NCBI GenBank assembly: GCA_964440345.1
Contig: CAYTSA010000004.1
Location: forward strand, 1-64,000
DNA length: 64,000 nucleotides
Source of the DNA: CAYTSA01 sp964440345
GTDB taxonomy: Bacteria > Desulfobacterota > Desulfovibrionia > Desulfovibrionales > Desulfovibrionaceae
Direction: 5' to 3'
Below are positions 51,623 to 60,198 of the stretch, in pieces; position 1 is the stretch's first letter, and each line of letters opens with the position of its first letter. The translations under genes were made by a program, and so were the position numbers. Below the pieces are notes generated by a model that saw nothing but the letters and a program-made list of their open reading frames with translations, searched no databases and was not told the DNA's origin.

Positions 51623-52532
51623 TATTGGCTCCCTGTGGAAAGGCGTCCGGATGCAACAGACCGGCCAGCGTTTCTGCAAATTCCACATACCGCGGGCCAG
51701 GACGCAAAGCAGCGTCGCCGAACACCACGTGCACCCGGCCCCGCTTCACCGCCGCCACTGGCGAGAGCATTGACCACTGGCCAACCAGCTTCATGGCGTC
51801 TGTATGGTTCATGTCCGACAGCTCCACAATGACCTCTGGGTTCAGCCGGATGATCCCCTCGGCCGACAACTGCGGATACACGCCCATGTTCGCGCCCACC
51901 ACATTCTCTCCGCCGGCCAGACGGATAACGTCCTGCAAAAATGTCTTGCGCCCGGCGGCAAAGACGTTGCCCAGGCCTCCAGATGGCGCTTCGCGGCTTA
52001 TGCACAACAATACGCCTGGTTTTTCCTTGCCCGCGACGGCTTTTTGCACGGCGCCGGCCCGGCGGCGCAGTTCGGCCAGCAGCTCTTCGGCCGCCCTTTC
52101 CGCCTTGCAGACCCGGCCTATGACGGCAATGGACTCGTGAATGTCGGCCACAGACGCATTGGGCGTGGACACAATCGCAACCCCAAGCTTCTCCAGTTCC
52201 CGGCGCACATTTGCCTGAGACTCCAACAGAATGACCAGGTCAGGCCGGGTCTGCAGTACGCGCTCGTAGCTCGGGTCCATTATGCCCCCCACTTGCGGTT
52301 TTTTTGCAGCAGCCGGCGGATAGCTGCAATACCGCGTCACTGCGACAACCTGATCGCCCAGGCCAAGAGCGAAGAGTATTTCAGTGATGTTCGGCGCCAG
52401 GGAGACTATGCGTTGCGGCGCAACGTTCCCGCCTGTTGCCGCGCCGGCCCCTGCAACCAAGCACAGCAGCGCCAAGGCCGCATAACAGGCTGCGCTTGCC
52501 GCTTTCTTATTGTGTATTACGCCAGGAAGCAT
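51615..52532 (-). CDS. btuF: Periplasmic cobamide-binding protein
   Basis: The product has a signal peptide (ALALLCLVAGAGAA). The two-lobed BtuF/FepB-type fold starts QRIVSLAPNITEILFALGLG and has ARPGPR-like RPGPRYVEFAETLAG at the end. CSYPPAAAKKPQVGGIMDPSYERVLQTRPDLV is typical of BtuF. It delivers cobamides or cobinamide to BtuCD. It starts 15 bases after the 2-hydroxyacid dehydrogenase gene. Confidence 0.9.
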   Translation of the reverse strand: MLPGVIHNKKAASAACYAALALLCLVAGAGAATGGNVAPQRIVSLAPNITEILFALGLGDQVVAVTRYCSYPPAAAKKPQVGGIMDPSYERVLQTRPDLVILLESQANVRRELEKLGVAIVSTPNASVADIHESIAVIGRVCKAERAAEELLAELRRRAGAVQKAVAGKEKPGVLLCISREAPSGGLGNVFAAGRKTFLQDVIRLAGGENVVGANMGVYPQLSAEGIIRLNPEVIVELSDMNHTDAMKLVGQWSMLSPVAAVKRGRVHVVFGDAALRPGPRYVEFAETLAGLLHPDAFPQGANSD

Positions 52533-52547
52533 GCTCTTTAATCGCGA

Positions 52548-53552
52548 TCACTTGCTGTCATTGGCCTGTGCTTGGAAAATTTCAGGATTCAAACACGTGG
52601 GCGGGGTTTCGCCGCGCAGCATGGCCAGCAGGTTTGCCGCGGCCAGCACAGCCATGCCATTACGCGCGTCCGGGGTGGCTGACCCTATGTGCGGCAGAAG
52701 CACGGTGTTGTCCAGCTCTTTCAGCCCCCGGGCCAGAAGCGGCTCGTTCTCGTACACGTCCAGGCCCGCGCCCCCAATCACCCCGTCGCGCAGGGCGGCG
52801 GCCAGGTCGTCTTCGTTAATCACAGGCCCGCGGCCGGTGTTGACAAGTATGGCAGTGCGCTTCATTTTTGCAAACGCGCTTGCGTTGAACATATGCCGCG
52901 TTTCTGGCGTCAGCGGCAGGTGGACGGAAATAAAATCCGAAACCTGCAGCAACTCGTTAAAATCCACAGCCCTGGCGCCCAGTTCCTGCTCCAGCACAGT
53001 GTTGGGCTGGCTGCTGGCCCGGCGCAGATAGACCACTTGCATGTCAAAGCCTCTGGACATGCGGGCCATGGCTGTGCCTATGCGGCCCGCGCCGGCTATG
53101 CCCAGGGTGCGGCCGGAAACGTCCGCCCCGATGAACTGCAGCGGACCCCAGCCTTGCCACAAGCCCTGGCGCATGACGGCGTCACACTCGGCTGCCCGCC
53201 GGGCTGTGGCCAAGAGCAGGGTCCAGGCCAGCTCGGCCGTGGCTGCAGTGAGCACGTCCGGCGTGTTGGAGACGGGAATCCGACGCCGTGTCGCTTCAGC
53301 CACGTCTATGTTGTCATAGCCCACAGCGTAGTTGGCGTAGCCTTTGAGCTGGGGCGCCGCGTCAAAAAACGCGGCGTCAATGCGGTCAGTAAGCAGGCCA
53401 ATAACGCCGTCAGCGTCCGCCGCCGCCTGCAGCAATTCTTCCCGAGAAGCAGGCCTGTCCTCAGGGTTGCAGACCACCTCGCATTCGCAGCGCAACATTT
53501 GCAGACCTGGATCGGGAATGCGCCGGCTGACGTATACTTTCGATTTGCCCAT
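52548..53552 (-). CDS. D-2-hydroxyacid dehydrogenase
   Basis: The product is an NAD(P)-dependent reductase of 2-keto acids, closest by eye to glyoxylate/hydroxypyruvate reductases. The nucleotide loop is GIAGAGRIGTAMA. The catalytic residues are Arg in NTGRGPV, Glu in VYENEP and His in LPHIGSA. It heads the cobamide operon with 15 bases to btuF. There is no evident metabolic link to cobamides. It may simply share the promoter. Confidence 0.9.
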   Translation of the reverse strand: MGKSKVYVSRRIPDPGLQMLRCECEVVCNPEDRPASREELLQAAADADGVIGLLTDRIDAAFFDAAPQLKGYANYAVGYDNIDVAEATRRRIPVSNTPDVLTAATAELAWTLLLATARRAAECDAVMRQGLWQGWGPLQFIGADVSGRTLGIAGAGRIGTAMARMSRGFDMQVVYLRRASSQPNTVLEQELGARAVDFNELLQVSDFISVHLPLTPETRHMFNASAFAKMKRTAILVNTGRGPVINEDDLAAALRDGVIGGAGLDVYENEPLLARGLKELDNTVLLPHIGSATPDARNGMAVLAAANLLAMLRGETPPTCLNPEIFQAQANDSK

Positions 53553-53640
53553 GACTCCTCTCCTCTCGTTTGATCAACATACTGCGACCATACATCCCTT
53601 ACCGTTTGCCTGCAACGAAGCTGTAGGGTATGCAGGCTCC

Positions 53641-55545
53641 ATGCGCATTCTCTCTTTTTTCCGCAACCGCTTTTGGTTGACCCTGGTGCTTGTGTCCGTG
53701 CCGGCCATGAGCCTGACTGTGCTGGCAATGCTGTTTCTCATGCGGCCCTCCGGCCCGCAGCTGCCCAAGCAAGAAGACCTGGCCGGACTTTCCCTAGTAT
53801 TCGGGACAGACCAGCCCCCGGCCCCGGCGTACGATGATTTCACCAGCACCTCGCAATACCTGGACATGCGCGACGGGACCCGCATTGCTGTGGACCTGTA
53901 TCTGCCGACGCCGCTGGGAAAAGGCGAACGCGTTCCGGTGGTGCTGACCGCCACCCGCTACTGGCGGCGTTGGGAGATGGAGCCGCCCGTATCCTGGCTG
54001 TACAGCGGGACCAAGTTCATTCGGCTTTTCACCGCCCATGGCTTTGCCGTGGCCCAGATAGACGCCCGGGGTTCAGGCGCGTCCTTTGGCGCCCGGCCGC
54101 ATCCCTGGTCAGACGAGGAAGTCGCTGATTACGCTGAGATTATCGACTGGGCTGCGGAGCAGCCATGGTCCAACGGCAATGTAGGCGCCACAGGCATATC
54201 CTACGAAGGAACTTGCGCTGAGTTCATGGCCTATCTGGACAGGCCGGCGCTGAAGGCAGCCGCAGTGCGTTTTTCGCTGTTTGACGTATTCGAGGATATT
54301 GCCTGGCCCGGCGGCGTGTTCAACCAGTGGTTTGTGGAAAAATGGGGGGAGTTCAACGAAAAACTGGACGCAGGCAAAGCGCCAGACGCACTGCCCTCCA
54401 TGGTCGGGATGCTGGTGCTGGGCCCGGCTCCGGTGGACGGGTCCGGCCGGCGCAAGCTGCTCATGCAGGCTCTTGATGCGCACGCAGCCAACGTCAACGT
54501 GTTTGCATCGTCACAAGGCGTTGATTTTCGTGATCAACCTTCGCTGCTGTCTGGCGCTGCGGCTGATGATTTCAGCCCCCATTCCATGTTGCAGCAACAA
54601 AAATTGGCTGGGCGGCGCCACTGGCCCGCCCTCTACTCCTGGGGCGGCTGGTACGACGGGGCCTACGCCGACGCCGCCCTGAAGCGCATGGCCGCCTACC
54701 CCGGCCCGCACACCGTCGTCATCGGTCCCTGGAACCACGCCGGGGTCAAACATATTTCTCAATTTTTACCGCAAAAAACTGGTCCGGAGCCCACTGTTCT
54801 GGCCCAACAACTGGACCTGGTCCGCTTTTTTAACCACTACCTCAAAGGTCTGGGCCCCAAGCCGGAAAACCGGCTGCGCTTCAACATGATGGGCTTGCCA
54901 GGAAATAGCGAATGGTTGAACGCGGACAGCTGGCCGCCCCGCGGCGGCCGTAAACTGGAATGGTTTCTGGGACCCGAAGAGCAACTGTTGCAAACGCCGT
55001 CCACAGCCTCGCCGCCTGTGGACTACGCCGTGGACTTCACGGCCGGTTCCGGCCACCGAAACCGCTGGCGCACGCAGCTTGGCCGGTCAGACGTGGTCTA
55101 CGGCCCCATGCCGCAACAAAAGGCCCCGCGGCTGGTGTTTATCAGCGAGCCGCTGGAGGAGGACTTGCGGCTGGCAGGCAGGCCAGAGCTTACCTTGCGT
55201 ATGAGCGTTTCTCGGCCGGACGGCGCCGTGCACGCCTATTTGTACGCGCTTTCGCCCAACAAGGAAAAGTTCTACCTGACAGAAGGGCTGGTCCGGCTCA
55301 TACACGGGCCAGGGCCTGAGCGCAGCTTCCGGCAAAAGGACGCAGACCCGCCAACGCCGGGCGAGCCGTTTACCTTGCGCTTTTCCCTGCTTTCCACAGC
55401 GGTTCGTTTGCCAGCCGGGTACAGCCTGCGGCTGGTGCTTGCAGGCGCCGACGCAGACCAGTTCGCCCGCTACCCAGCTGAAGGCGAGCAGGAATGGCGC
55501 GTTTACGTAGACGGCGGGTCCAGCCTGCACATCCCGTCGTTATAG
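53641..55545 (+). CDS. CocE/NonD-family alpha/beta hydrolase
   Basis: The 634-residue product has an N-terminal membrane anchor (FWLTLVLVSVPAMSLTVLAMLFL). An S15/CocE hydrolase domain follows, with the nucleophile Ser187 in GISYEGT and the preceding IDARGSGAS. The final His lies in PWNHAG. A C-terminal jelly-roll domain (PTPGEPFTLRFSLLSTAVRL) completes the fold. Relatives cut esters, acyl amino acids or X-Pro peptides; the substrate is unknown. The ATG at 53641 has only a weak ribosome binding site. It diverges from the cobamide operon with an 88-base gap. Confidence 0.88.
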   Translation: MRILSFFRNRFWLTLVLVSVPAMSLTVLAMLFLMRPSGPQLPKQEDLAGLSLVFGTDQPPAPAYDDFTSTSQYLDMRDGTRIAVDLYLPTPLGKGERVPVVLTATRYWRRWEMEPPVSWLYSGTKFIRLFTAHGFAVAQIDARGSGASFGARPHPWSDEEVADYAEIIDWAAEQPWSNGNVGATGISYEGTCAEFMAYLDRPALKAAAVRFSLFDVFEDIAWPGGVFNQWFVEKWGEFNEKLDAGKAPDALPSMVGMLVLGPAPVDGSGRRKLLMQALDAHAANVNVFASSQGVDFRDQPSLLSGAAADDFSPHSMLQQQKLAGRRHWPALYSWGGWYDGAYADAALKRMAAYPGPHTVVIGPWNHAGVKHISQFLPQKTGPEPTVLAQQLDLVRFFNHYLKGLGPKPENRLRFNMMGLPGNSEWLNADSWPPRGGRKLEWFLGPEEQLLQTPSTASPPVDYAVDFTAGSGHRNRWRTQLGRSDVVYGPMPQQKAPRLVFISEPLEEDLRLAGRPELTLRMSVSRPDGAVHAYLYALSPNKEKFYLTEGLVRLIHGPGPERSFRQKDADPPTPGEPFTLRFSLLSTAVRLPAGYSLRLVLAGADADQFARYPAEGEQEWRVYVDGGSSLHIPSL

Positions 55546-55548
55546 CCG

Positions 55549-56145
55549 TTATTGCAGGCCTACCAGGTTTTTCCAGCCGTCCCAGGAATTGACCAGCCGA
55601 AAGATGAGATTGTAACCTGCTGCGGCCGGGTGTATGCCGTCGCCGGAAATCAGATCGCCCATATATGCTTCCGAATCCATGCAGTCCTGGACAATGCTGA
55701 GAAACGGAACCTCCAGCTCCTGGCACAGCGCAGCGTATTTGCCGGCCAGCTCTACAATGCGCTGCCCGTGCGGCGCGTCGGCCACGGTGGGGGGGCTGAC
55801 CATGACGGTCTCTCCCAATTCCCGGGACTCCGTAAGGATACGCCTGGCGTTGGCCAGGGATTCTTCCTCTGGCACAAGCACTTCGCCCTCCACCAGGGCC
55901 ACGTCCACAGCGCCAAAGGCATAGACGAGCTTCAGGTCCATGCCGGGAAAAATGCGGCGTTTGGCCTCGTCGGCAAAGCGGGCGGTAATGTCCCGGCTGC
56001 AGTTACGCCGGATGCCGAGGTTGTATCCAGTCAAGTCCAAGCCGTGTTGCTGCCGGGCCTCCGCCAGCAGACGGCCAGGCCAGCCCAGGCCCTGGGGGTC
56101 TGCCACGCCGTTGACCAGGCTGTCGCCAAAAAAACACACAATCAT
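55549..56145 (-). CDS. SGNH/GDSL hydrolase
   Basis: The product begins MIVCFFGDSLVNGVADPQG, with Ser9 as the nucleophile. It has the GDGIHPAAAGY block with the Asp-His pair near the end. Such enzymes are small esterases, lipases or acetyl-xylan esterases. AGGAG eight bases upstream fixes the ATG at 56145. It is convergent with the CocE-type gene with three bases between. Confidence 0.9.
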   Translation of the reverse strand: MIVCFFGDSLVNGVADPQGLGWPGRLLAEARQQHGLDLTGYNLGIRRNCSRDITARFADEAKRRIFPGMDLKLVYAFGAVDVALVEGEVLVPEEESLANARRILTESRELGETVMVSPPTVADAPHGQRIVELAGKYAALCQELEVPFLSIVQDCMDSEAYMGDLISGDGIHPAAAGYNLIFRLVNSWDGWKNLVGLQ

Positions 56146-56157
56146 AAACGTTTCTCC

Positions 56158-56270
56158 TAGCAGGCTGTTGCAAAAATCCACGATGGCTGCGTTGCTTCAA
56201 AAAGCTCACGCTTTCGTGTTTATTGAACAGTCTGCGAAAATGGACTTTTCCCACACGCAGCTAAGCGCAA
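56158..56270. repeat. Degenerate dispersed repeat between SGNH and PilZ genes
   Basis: The gap starts with CAGGCTGTTGCAAAAATCCA and continues CGATGGCTGCGTTGCTTCAA, then GCTCACGC and TTCGTGTTTATTGAACAG. This layout (CAGGCTGTTG, purine-rich tail, returning GAACAG) resembles a repeat I recall from other deltaproteobacterial genomes. No second copy is in this window, so the call rests on recollection. Confidence 0.35.
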
Positions 56271-56282
56271 TACGCACTCTCT

Positions 56283-57665
56283 TCACCACATACCAATGTC
56301 GAAGTTAACCTCCTTATCCACCACGAATTCGCCTGCAGGCTTTTCATTGAGGAGCAGATAATTCAGCTGTTTCTTTTGTTTTTCCGTCATGTTGCTAAAG
56401 CGGCAACCAACCAGGCCTTTGGTTGCGTGAGCCACTGTCAGCGTCAGCTTTTTTATTTGCGTTTTTTCCAGGGTGACCAAATCGCCTTGTATGGCCTGTC
56501 CCGGCTTGAAAGGTTTTTCCAAAGATTTAAAGCCAATGCCTGTGCGGCTGATGTCCACCACTGGAAACGGCTCCTCATGGCCGGCAAGTTTTATAAAATG
56601 GTCGGCCAGGGGAATACGCGGCGCCCGGCGCTTCTCATTGAAATCTTTCTCGTCCTTATCGTCCTTGTCGTCAAGAATGGTGACTTTGGATTGCTTGGTT
56701 TTTTTTGACTGCCGCTGGCTGAACTCCTCGCCAGTTATGCTCAAGAACAACTGCGATGCAGCTTCAGAGCCTTTGCCCTTTTCCAGCAAAGGCGCGATGG
56801 TTGCCAGGGCCTCGTCCTTGCGGCCTGCGTCCATGTACGCCTGGCCCAGGCCGCTCTGCACGCTGGCGTCATGCGGCGAGAGCGCGGCGGCCTTTTCATG
56901 GCATTGCAGGGCCTTTTCCTGCTTGCCCTGGTCCTTGAGCCTTTCAGCGGCCACGTGGAAGGGGTTAGGGGCCTCGGGGTCTGCCTTGCGTAAGGTTTCA
57001 TAGAGTTTTTCCGCATCTTCTTCCCTGTCAGTCAGTACATAAGCTATGGCGGCCTGGGTCAGAAATTGACCTGATTTTTCCAGATCGCCTTGGCCGCGAA
57101 AGGCCTCGGCCAAGCCTTTGTATGCTTCAGGAAAAAGAGACTGGCATTTGAGCGCCTTGGCAAAATCCAGCACTGCTGCGTCGAATTTACGCAGCTTCAG
57201 GTTGCCAAACCCACGCAAGAAAAAATTCCGCGCCTTGGTGTCTATTGTCTGCTGTTTCTGGACGGACCTCTCAAGCTGAAGAGCCTCGCTAGTCCGCTGT
57301 CCAGACGCCGCGGGCCGCTGCAGCGGGGCCAGGGCTGTTTCTAGGTCCTGAGCTGTAAACGGACGAACGACTTGCCCCATCACGCCCAGTTTTTGGACTG
57401 CTTCAAGGAGCCGCGGGGAGTGTTTTGGCAGAATAAGTAATGAAGATATCGGCTTTGCCGAGCGAGCCAACTCTTGAATAAGCCGGCCGTGGTCCGCCGC
57501 AGCAAGGGATACGTCCGCCAGCACCAGGTCCGGACGTGCTATGAGCGAGCCAAGCGCAGCGTCCACAGTGTTCACTGAACGGATCACAGTGTGGCCGGCT
57601 TCCTTGACCAGGCGGGCAGTTTCTTCTCCCATTTCTGGGGTGGATTCAAGCACCAGTACACGCAT
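56283..57665 (-). CDS. Receiver-TPR-PilZ protein, c-di-GMP effector
   Basis: The 460-residue product has a receiver-like domain (about 1-120, LVLADVSLA with the acceptor Asp), then TPR repeats (about 145-305), and a Lys/Asp-rich linker. The C-terminal PilZ domain has a RRAPR motif and DISRTGIGF, the two c-di-GMP-binding elements (RxxxR and D/NxSxxG). It should link phosphorylation and c-di-GMP to protein contacts, perhaps for motility or surface attachment. It stands alone after a 490-base gap. Confidence 0.9.
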   Translation of the reverse strand: MRVLVLESTPEMGEETARLVKEAGHTVIRSVNTVDAALGSLIARPDLVLADVSLAAADHGRLIQELARSAKPISSLLILPKHSPRLLEAVQKLGVMGQVVRPFTAQDLETALAPLQRPAASGQRTSEALQLERSVQKQQTIDTKARNFFLRGFGNLKLRKFDAAVLDFAKALKCQSLFPEAYKGLAEAFRGQGDLEKSGQFLTQAAIAYVLTDREEDAEKLYETLRKADPEAPNPFHVAAERLKDQGKQEKALQCHEKAAALSPHDASVQSGLGQAYMDAGRKDEALATIAPLLEKGKGSEAASQLFLSITGEEFSQRQSKKTKQSKVTILDDKDDKDEKDFNEKRRAPRIPLADHFIKLAGHEEPFPVVDISRTGIGFKSLEKPFKPGQAIQGDLVTLEKTQIKKLTLTVAHATKGLVGCRFSNMTEKQKKQLNYLLLNEKPAGEFVVDKEVNFDIGMW

Positions 57666-58154
57666 TGCTTACTCCAAACATGAAAAGGAAAGCCGATCAA
57701 TACGCCAATGAACGATTTCCAGCAAGTCGGCCATGTCCCGTAATCCGCCGCCCCCAAATATATAACCTCGTTATTTTTGGAAAACGCAACAGATAGATTG
57801 CGTATACAAACACACTTTCTTTTTGAGCAAGGCGCCGCCTCCATGCCCCACTGCGTCCTCCCTGCACCGTTAGAAAAAGAGGCCACTCGCGTGGATTCAA
57901 AATGCCGCCCATGCCGGCTGTTGCTTGGCCTCCTAACAGAGAGTTAAAATGTCCGTCCTGGACTTTTTCATCTCCAATGCACGAACCGCGGTTCAGCTAT
58001 AGCATTTAACGATTGAAATGCTCTAATCCTCACAACGCATTCACTTCGCTCCGCTCATGAGTTGGCTCGCTTTTCTGGCGCATTCAGGTTGTTTCTACAG
58101 AGCCCGTTGGCGCATTGTCACGTTGAGAGAATGCATTTTCACTGTTAAAATGGT
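57666..58154. other. Gap with AT-rich hairpins
   Basis: No credible gene is seen. AGCATTT followed by AAATGCT (around 58005-58026) forms a 7-bp hairpin, and CATTTT/AAAATG (58134-58152) forms another; both are followed by TCTAATC. The second is part of a third copy of the dispersed AT-rich element (from GCGCATTGTCACGTTGAGAG at 58110). It could terminate the oxidase gene from its 3' side. Confidence 0.5.
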
Positions 58155-58625
58155 CTAATCGTAGCCTCTGGCCTTGCCTGTCATGGAGTCCACAACTATT
58201 TCCACCACCGCCGTTTTGTCCACGGCCTTGTCCGGCAACGAAAACTGCTTGTCAGAATAATGCGCTACTATGACCTCCAGACCGTGGATTTTTTCCTGGC
58301 GTTCTTTCAGAATGCGCGCCTGGCCATAACCGACGACACTGCTGTAACGCACGCCAAAGGCGCAGGCGTTGTCCTGGTTGGCCGGCTTGAGCAGCCCCAC
58401 ATCCACGTCTACTTCGAAACAAACCTGTGGGTTGGCCTGCATCAGCTCCATCTTTTTCCCGGTCTGTCCCGAATGGACAAAGAGTTTTCCGCCTGCAAAA
58501 CCAAAACATACCGGAACAATGTACGGGGCCCCATTGCCGCAAAGCCCCAGCCGCAGGACCAACGCCTTGTCCAGAATGGATTCTATTGCCAGCGGGTCCG
58601 TTATCATGTGTTCGTGCTTTGTCAT
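58155..58625 (-). CDS. Pyridoxamine-phosphate-oxidase-like flavoprotein
   Basis: The 156-residue product has the split beta-barrel FMN-binding fold. ALVLRLGLCGNGAPYIVPVCFGF and LFVHSGQTGKKMELMQANPQVCFEVD are as in NimA-like nitroimidazole reductases and general stress flavoproteins. The substrate is unknown. AGGAGGAGCA precedes the ATG. It is 18 bases after the amidotransferase gene and probably co-transcribed. Confidence 0.88.
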   Translation of the reverse strand: MTKHEHMITDPLAIESILDKALVLRLGLCGNGAPYIVPVCFGFAGGKLFVHSGQTGKKMELMQANPQVCFEVDVDVGLLKPANQDNACAFGVRYSSVVGYGQARILKERQEKIHGLEVIVAHYSDKQFSLPDKAVDKTAVVEIVVDSMTGKARGYD

Positions 58626-58643
58626 TGCTCCTCCTTGTATGCG

Positions 58644-59348
58644 TCAGTTGCCGTAGACAGCCACCAAGCTGTCCAAAAAAGCATAGACGAGACCGCGGTA
58701 AGCGACAAAACGTTCAGGAACAGCCCGCATGGCCTCCCTGCTCTGGATGAACGGCCCTCCTTTGTCCAGTGTCTCCGGGCAGCGTGCAATGATGGTTTCC
58801 ACGTATTCGTGGTCCGCTTCTGGATGAAATTGCAGGCCAACGGCTTTGCCGCCATAGGTGAAAATCTGATTTACGCAGCCTGCAGAAGACGCCATACGCA
58901 CGCCGCCGCGGGGAACAGCAAAGGCGTCCCCATGGGAGCAAAACGCCGGAAACTGCCGGGGCAAGCGTGAGAATACCGGGTCCGCGCTGGCCGCCGGGGC
59001 CAACGCTACATCATGCCAGCCGTATTCAGGCTGGGGGTTACGGGACATGGGCCCGCCCAGAACGTCGGCCAGCAGTTGGCCCCCCAGGCAAACGCCGAGC
59101 ACCAGTTTGCCCGTATGCACAGCCTGGGCTATATACGGCTTTTCCCGGATAAGCCAAGGATGCTCGTTCTCCATGTAAATGTCCATGGTCCCGCCCATGA
59201 TCCACAGCCAGTCAAAACTCGTCTGGTCCGGAAACGCCTGGCCATCGTAGAGATTCGTGGCCGTCAGCGCATGGCCGCGGTCTGCAGCCCAACGGCCCAG
59301 CGTGTATTCGTGGAGAAAATCCTGGTGTCGAATGGAGTGAATGCGCAT
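58644..59348 (-). CDS. Class I glutamine amidotransferase-like protein
   Basis: The product is a stand-alone GATase1 domain with the nucleophile Cys87 in LGVCLGGQL and His175/Glu177 in FHPEAD. It resembles GuaA-like amidotransferases of unknown acceptor (the gamma-glutamyl hydrolase-like COG0518 group). The ATG at 59348 with AAGG eight bases upstream is preferred over a GTG five codons earlier. It leads a two-gene operon. Confidence 0.88.
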   Translation of the reverse strand: MRIHSIRHQDFLHEYTLGRWAADRGHALTATNLYDGQAFPDQTSFDWLWIMGGTMDIYMENEHPWLIREKPYIAQAVHTGKLVLGVCLGGQLLADVLGGPMSRNPQPEYGWHDVALAPAASADPVFSRLPRQFPAFCSHGDAFAVPRGGVRMASSAGCVNQIFTYGGKAVGLQFHPEADHEYVETIIARCPETLDKGGPFIQSREAMRAVPERFVAYRGLVYAFLDSLVAVYGN

Positions 59349-59450
59349 TGGCAAGACCTTCACATATGATATAAAATGGATATGAGTAAGCAGACGCTAC
59401 AGCACTTTCGGGCAAGCCCTGGCGGCTTGTCAAGAACAGAAGGAGACCGC

Positions 59451-60194
59451 GTGAAAGAACCCTCCACCAGGGCCGTTGCGGCGGTGATCCCCTACCCGGC
59501 GCCCGAATCATTTACCTCCACGGTACATCCGGAGCTGGGACCAGACACAGCAGCAGCCATTTATGACGCCATGGTCATGCACATGGATACAGCGCTGGAC
59601 CAGTCGCAGGCGGCCGCCGCCGTGTACGTCCAGGACCCGGCAGGAGCTTCGTCCGCCAGCCGTTTGCTGGGCCGGGAAGTGAGCCCTCTGCCGGAATCAG
59701 GCGCAGCCGGCGTCTTTGCAGACGCTTTCGCTTCCGGCGCAGAAAGAGCAGTCGTCCTGTTTGGCCTGATGCCGGACTATCCCCTGGAGCTTCTGGACAA
59801 GACGCTGGACGACCTGACGGCCGCCCACGCCGCATTGGGATCAGCGCCTGACCGCAGCTGCAACCTGGCGGGATTCGCCAAGCATTTTTTTTCACCAGCC
59901 TACGGGCCATATCTGCAGCCTGGTCACAGAGGAGGCTATGACGCGCTGTACCAACGGCTGGTTGCAGAAGAGCTGGAAATAGTCGCCTTGCCAGAATGGA
60001 GCCCTGTGAAGTCCATATGGGAATTAAACGACCTGTACCGCCAGAACAAACGGTCGCGGTTCCACAAAACCCGGGCGTGGGGCATGCTGCGGGAGCACGA
60101 CAGGATTTTAAAGCAATACGATATGGACAAACCCACCCGGGAAGGCTTCAGCTGGTCCTGGGCGCATCCTCCAACAGAACAGCCCCAAAGGTAA
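59451..60194 (+). CDS. DUF2064 / TIGR04282-type transferase-like protein
   Basis: The product resembles small GT-A-like transferases of the DUF2064 family: AAVYVQDPAG, AFASGAERAVVLFGLMPDYP and LELLDKTLDDLTAAHAALGS. The usual KxPxxGxxKTRL start is degenerate (IPYPAPESFTSTVHPELG), and the expected Asp of the DGGY site is replaced in APDRSCNLAGF. It may therefore be inactive or altered. The GTG at 59451 has AAGGAG five bases before it, so I reject the ATG at 59376. It is four bases upstream of the ABC ATPase gene. Confidence 0.7.
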   Translation: MKEPSTRAVAAVIPYPAPESFTSTVHPELGPDTAAAIYDAMVMHMDTALDQSQAAAAVYVQDPAGASSASRLLGREVSPLPESGAAGVFADAFASGAERAVVLFGLMPDYPLELLDKTLDDLTAAHAALGSAPDRSCNLAGFAKHFFSPAYGPYLQPGHRGGYDALYQRLVAEELEIVALPEWSPVKSIWELNDLYRQNKRSRFHKTRAWGMLREHDRILKQYDMDKPTREGFSWSWAHPPTEQPQR

Positions 60195-60198
60195 GAGG

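Noticed and set aside
53553..53640. Cobalamin riboswitch before the cobamide operon
   Set aside because: The divergent gap is only 88 bases and has no conserved B12-box-like segment, so a full riboswitch does not fit.
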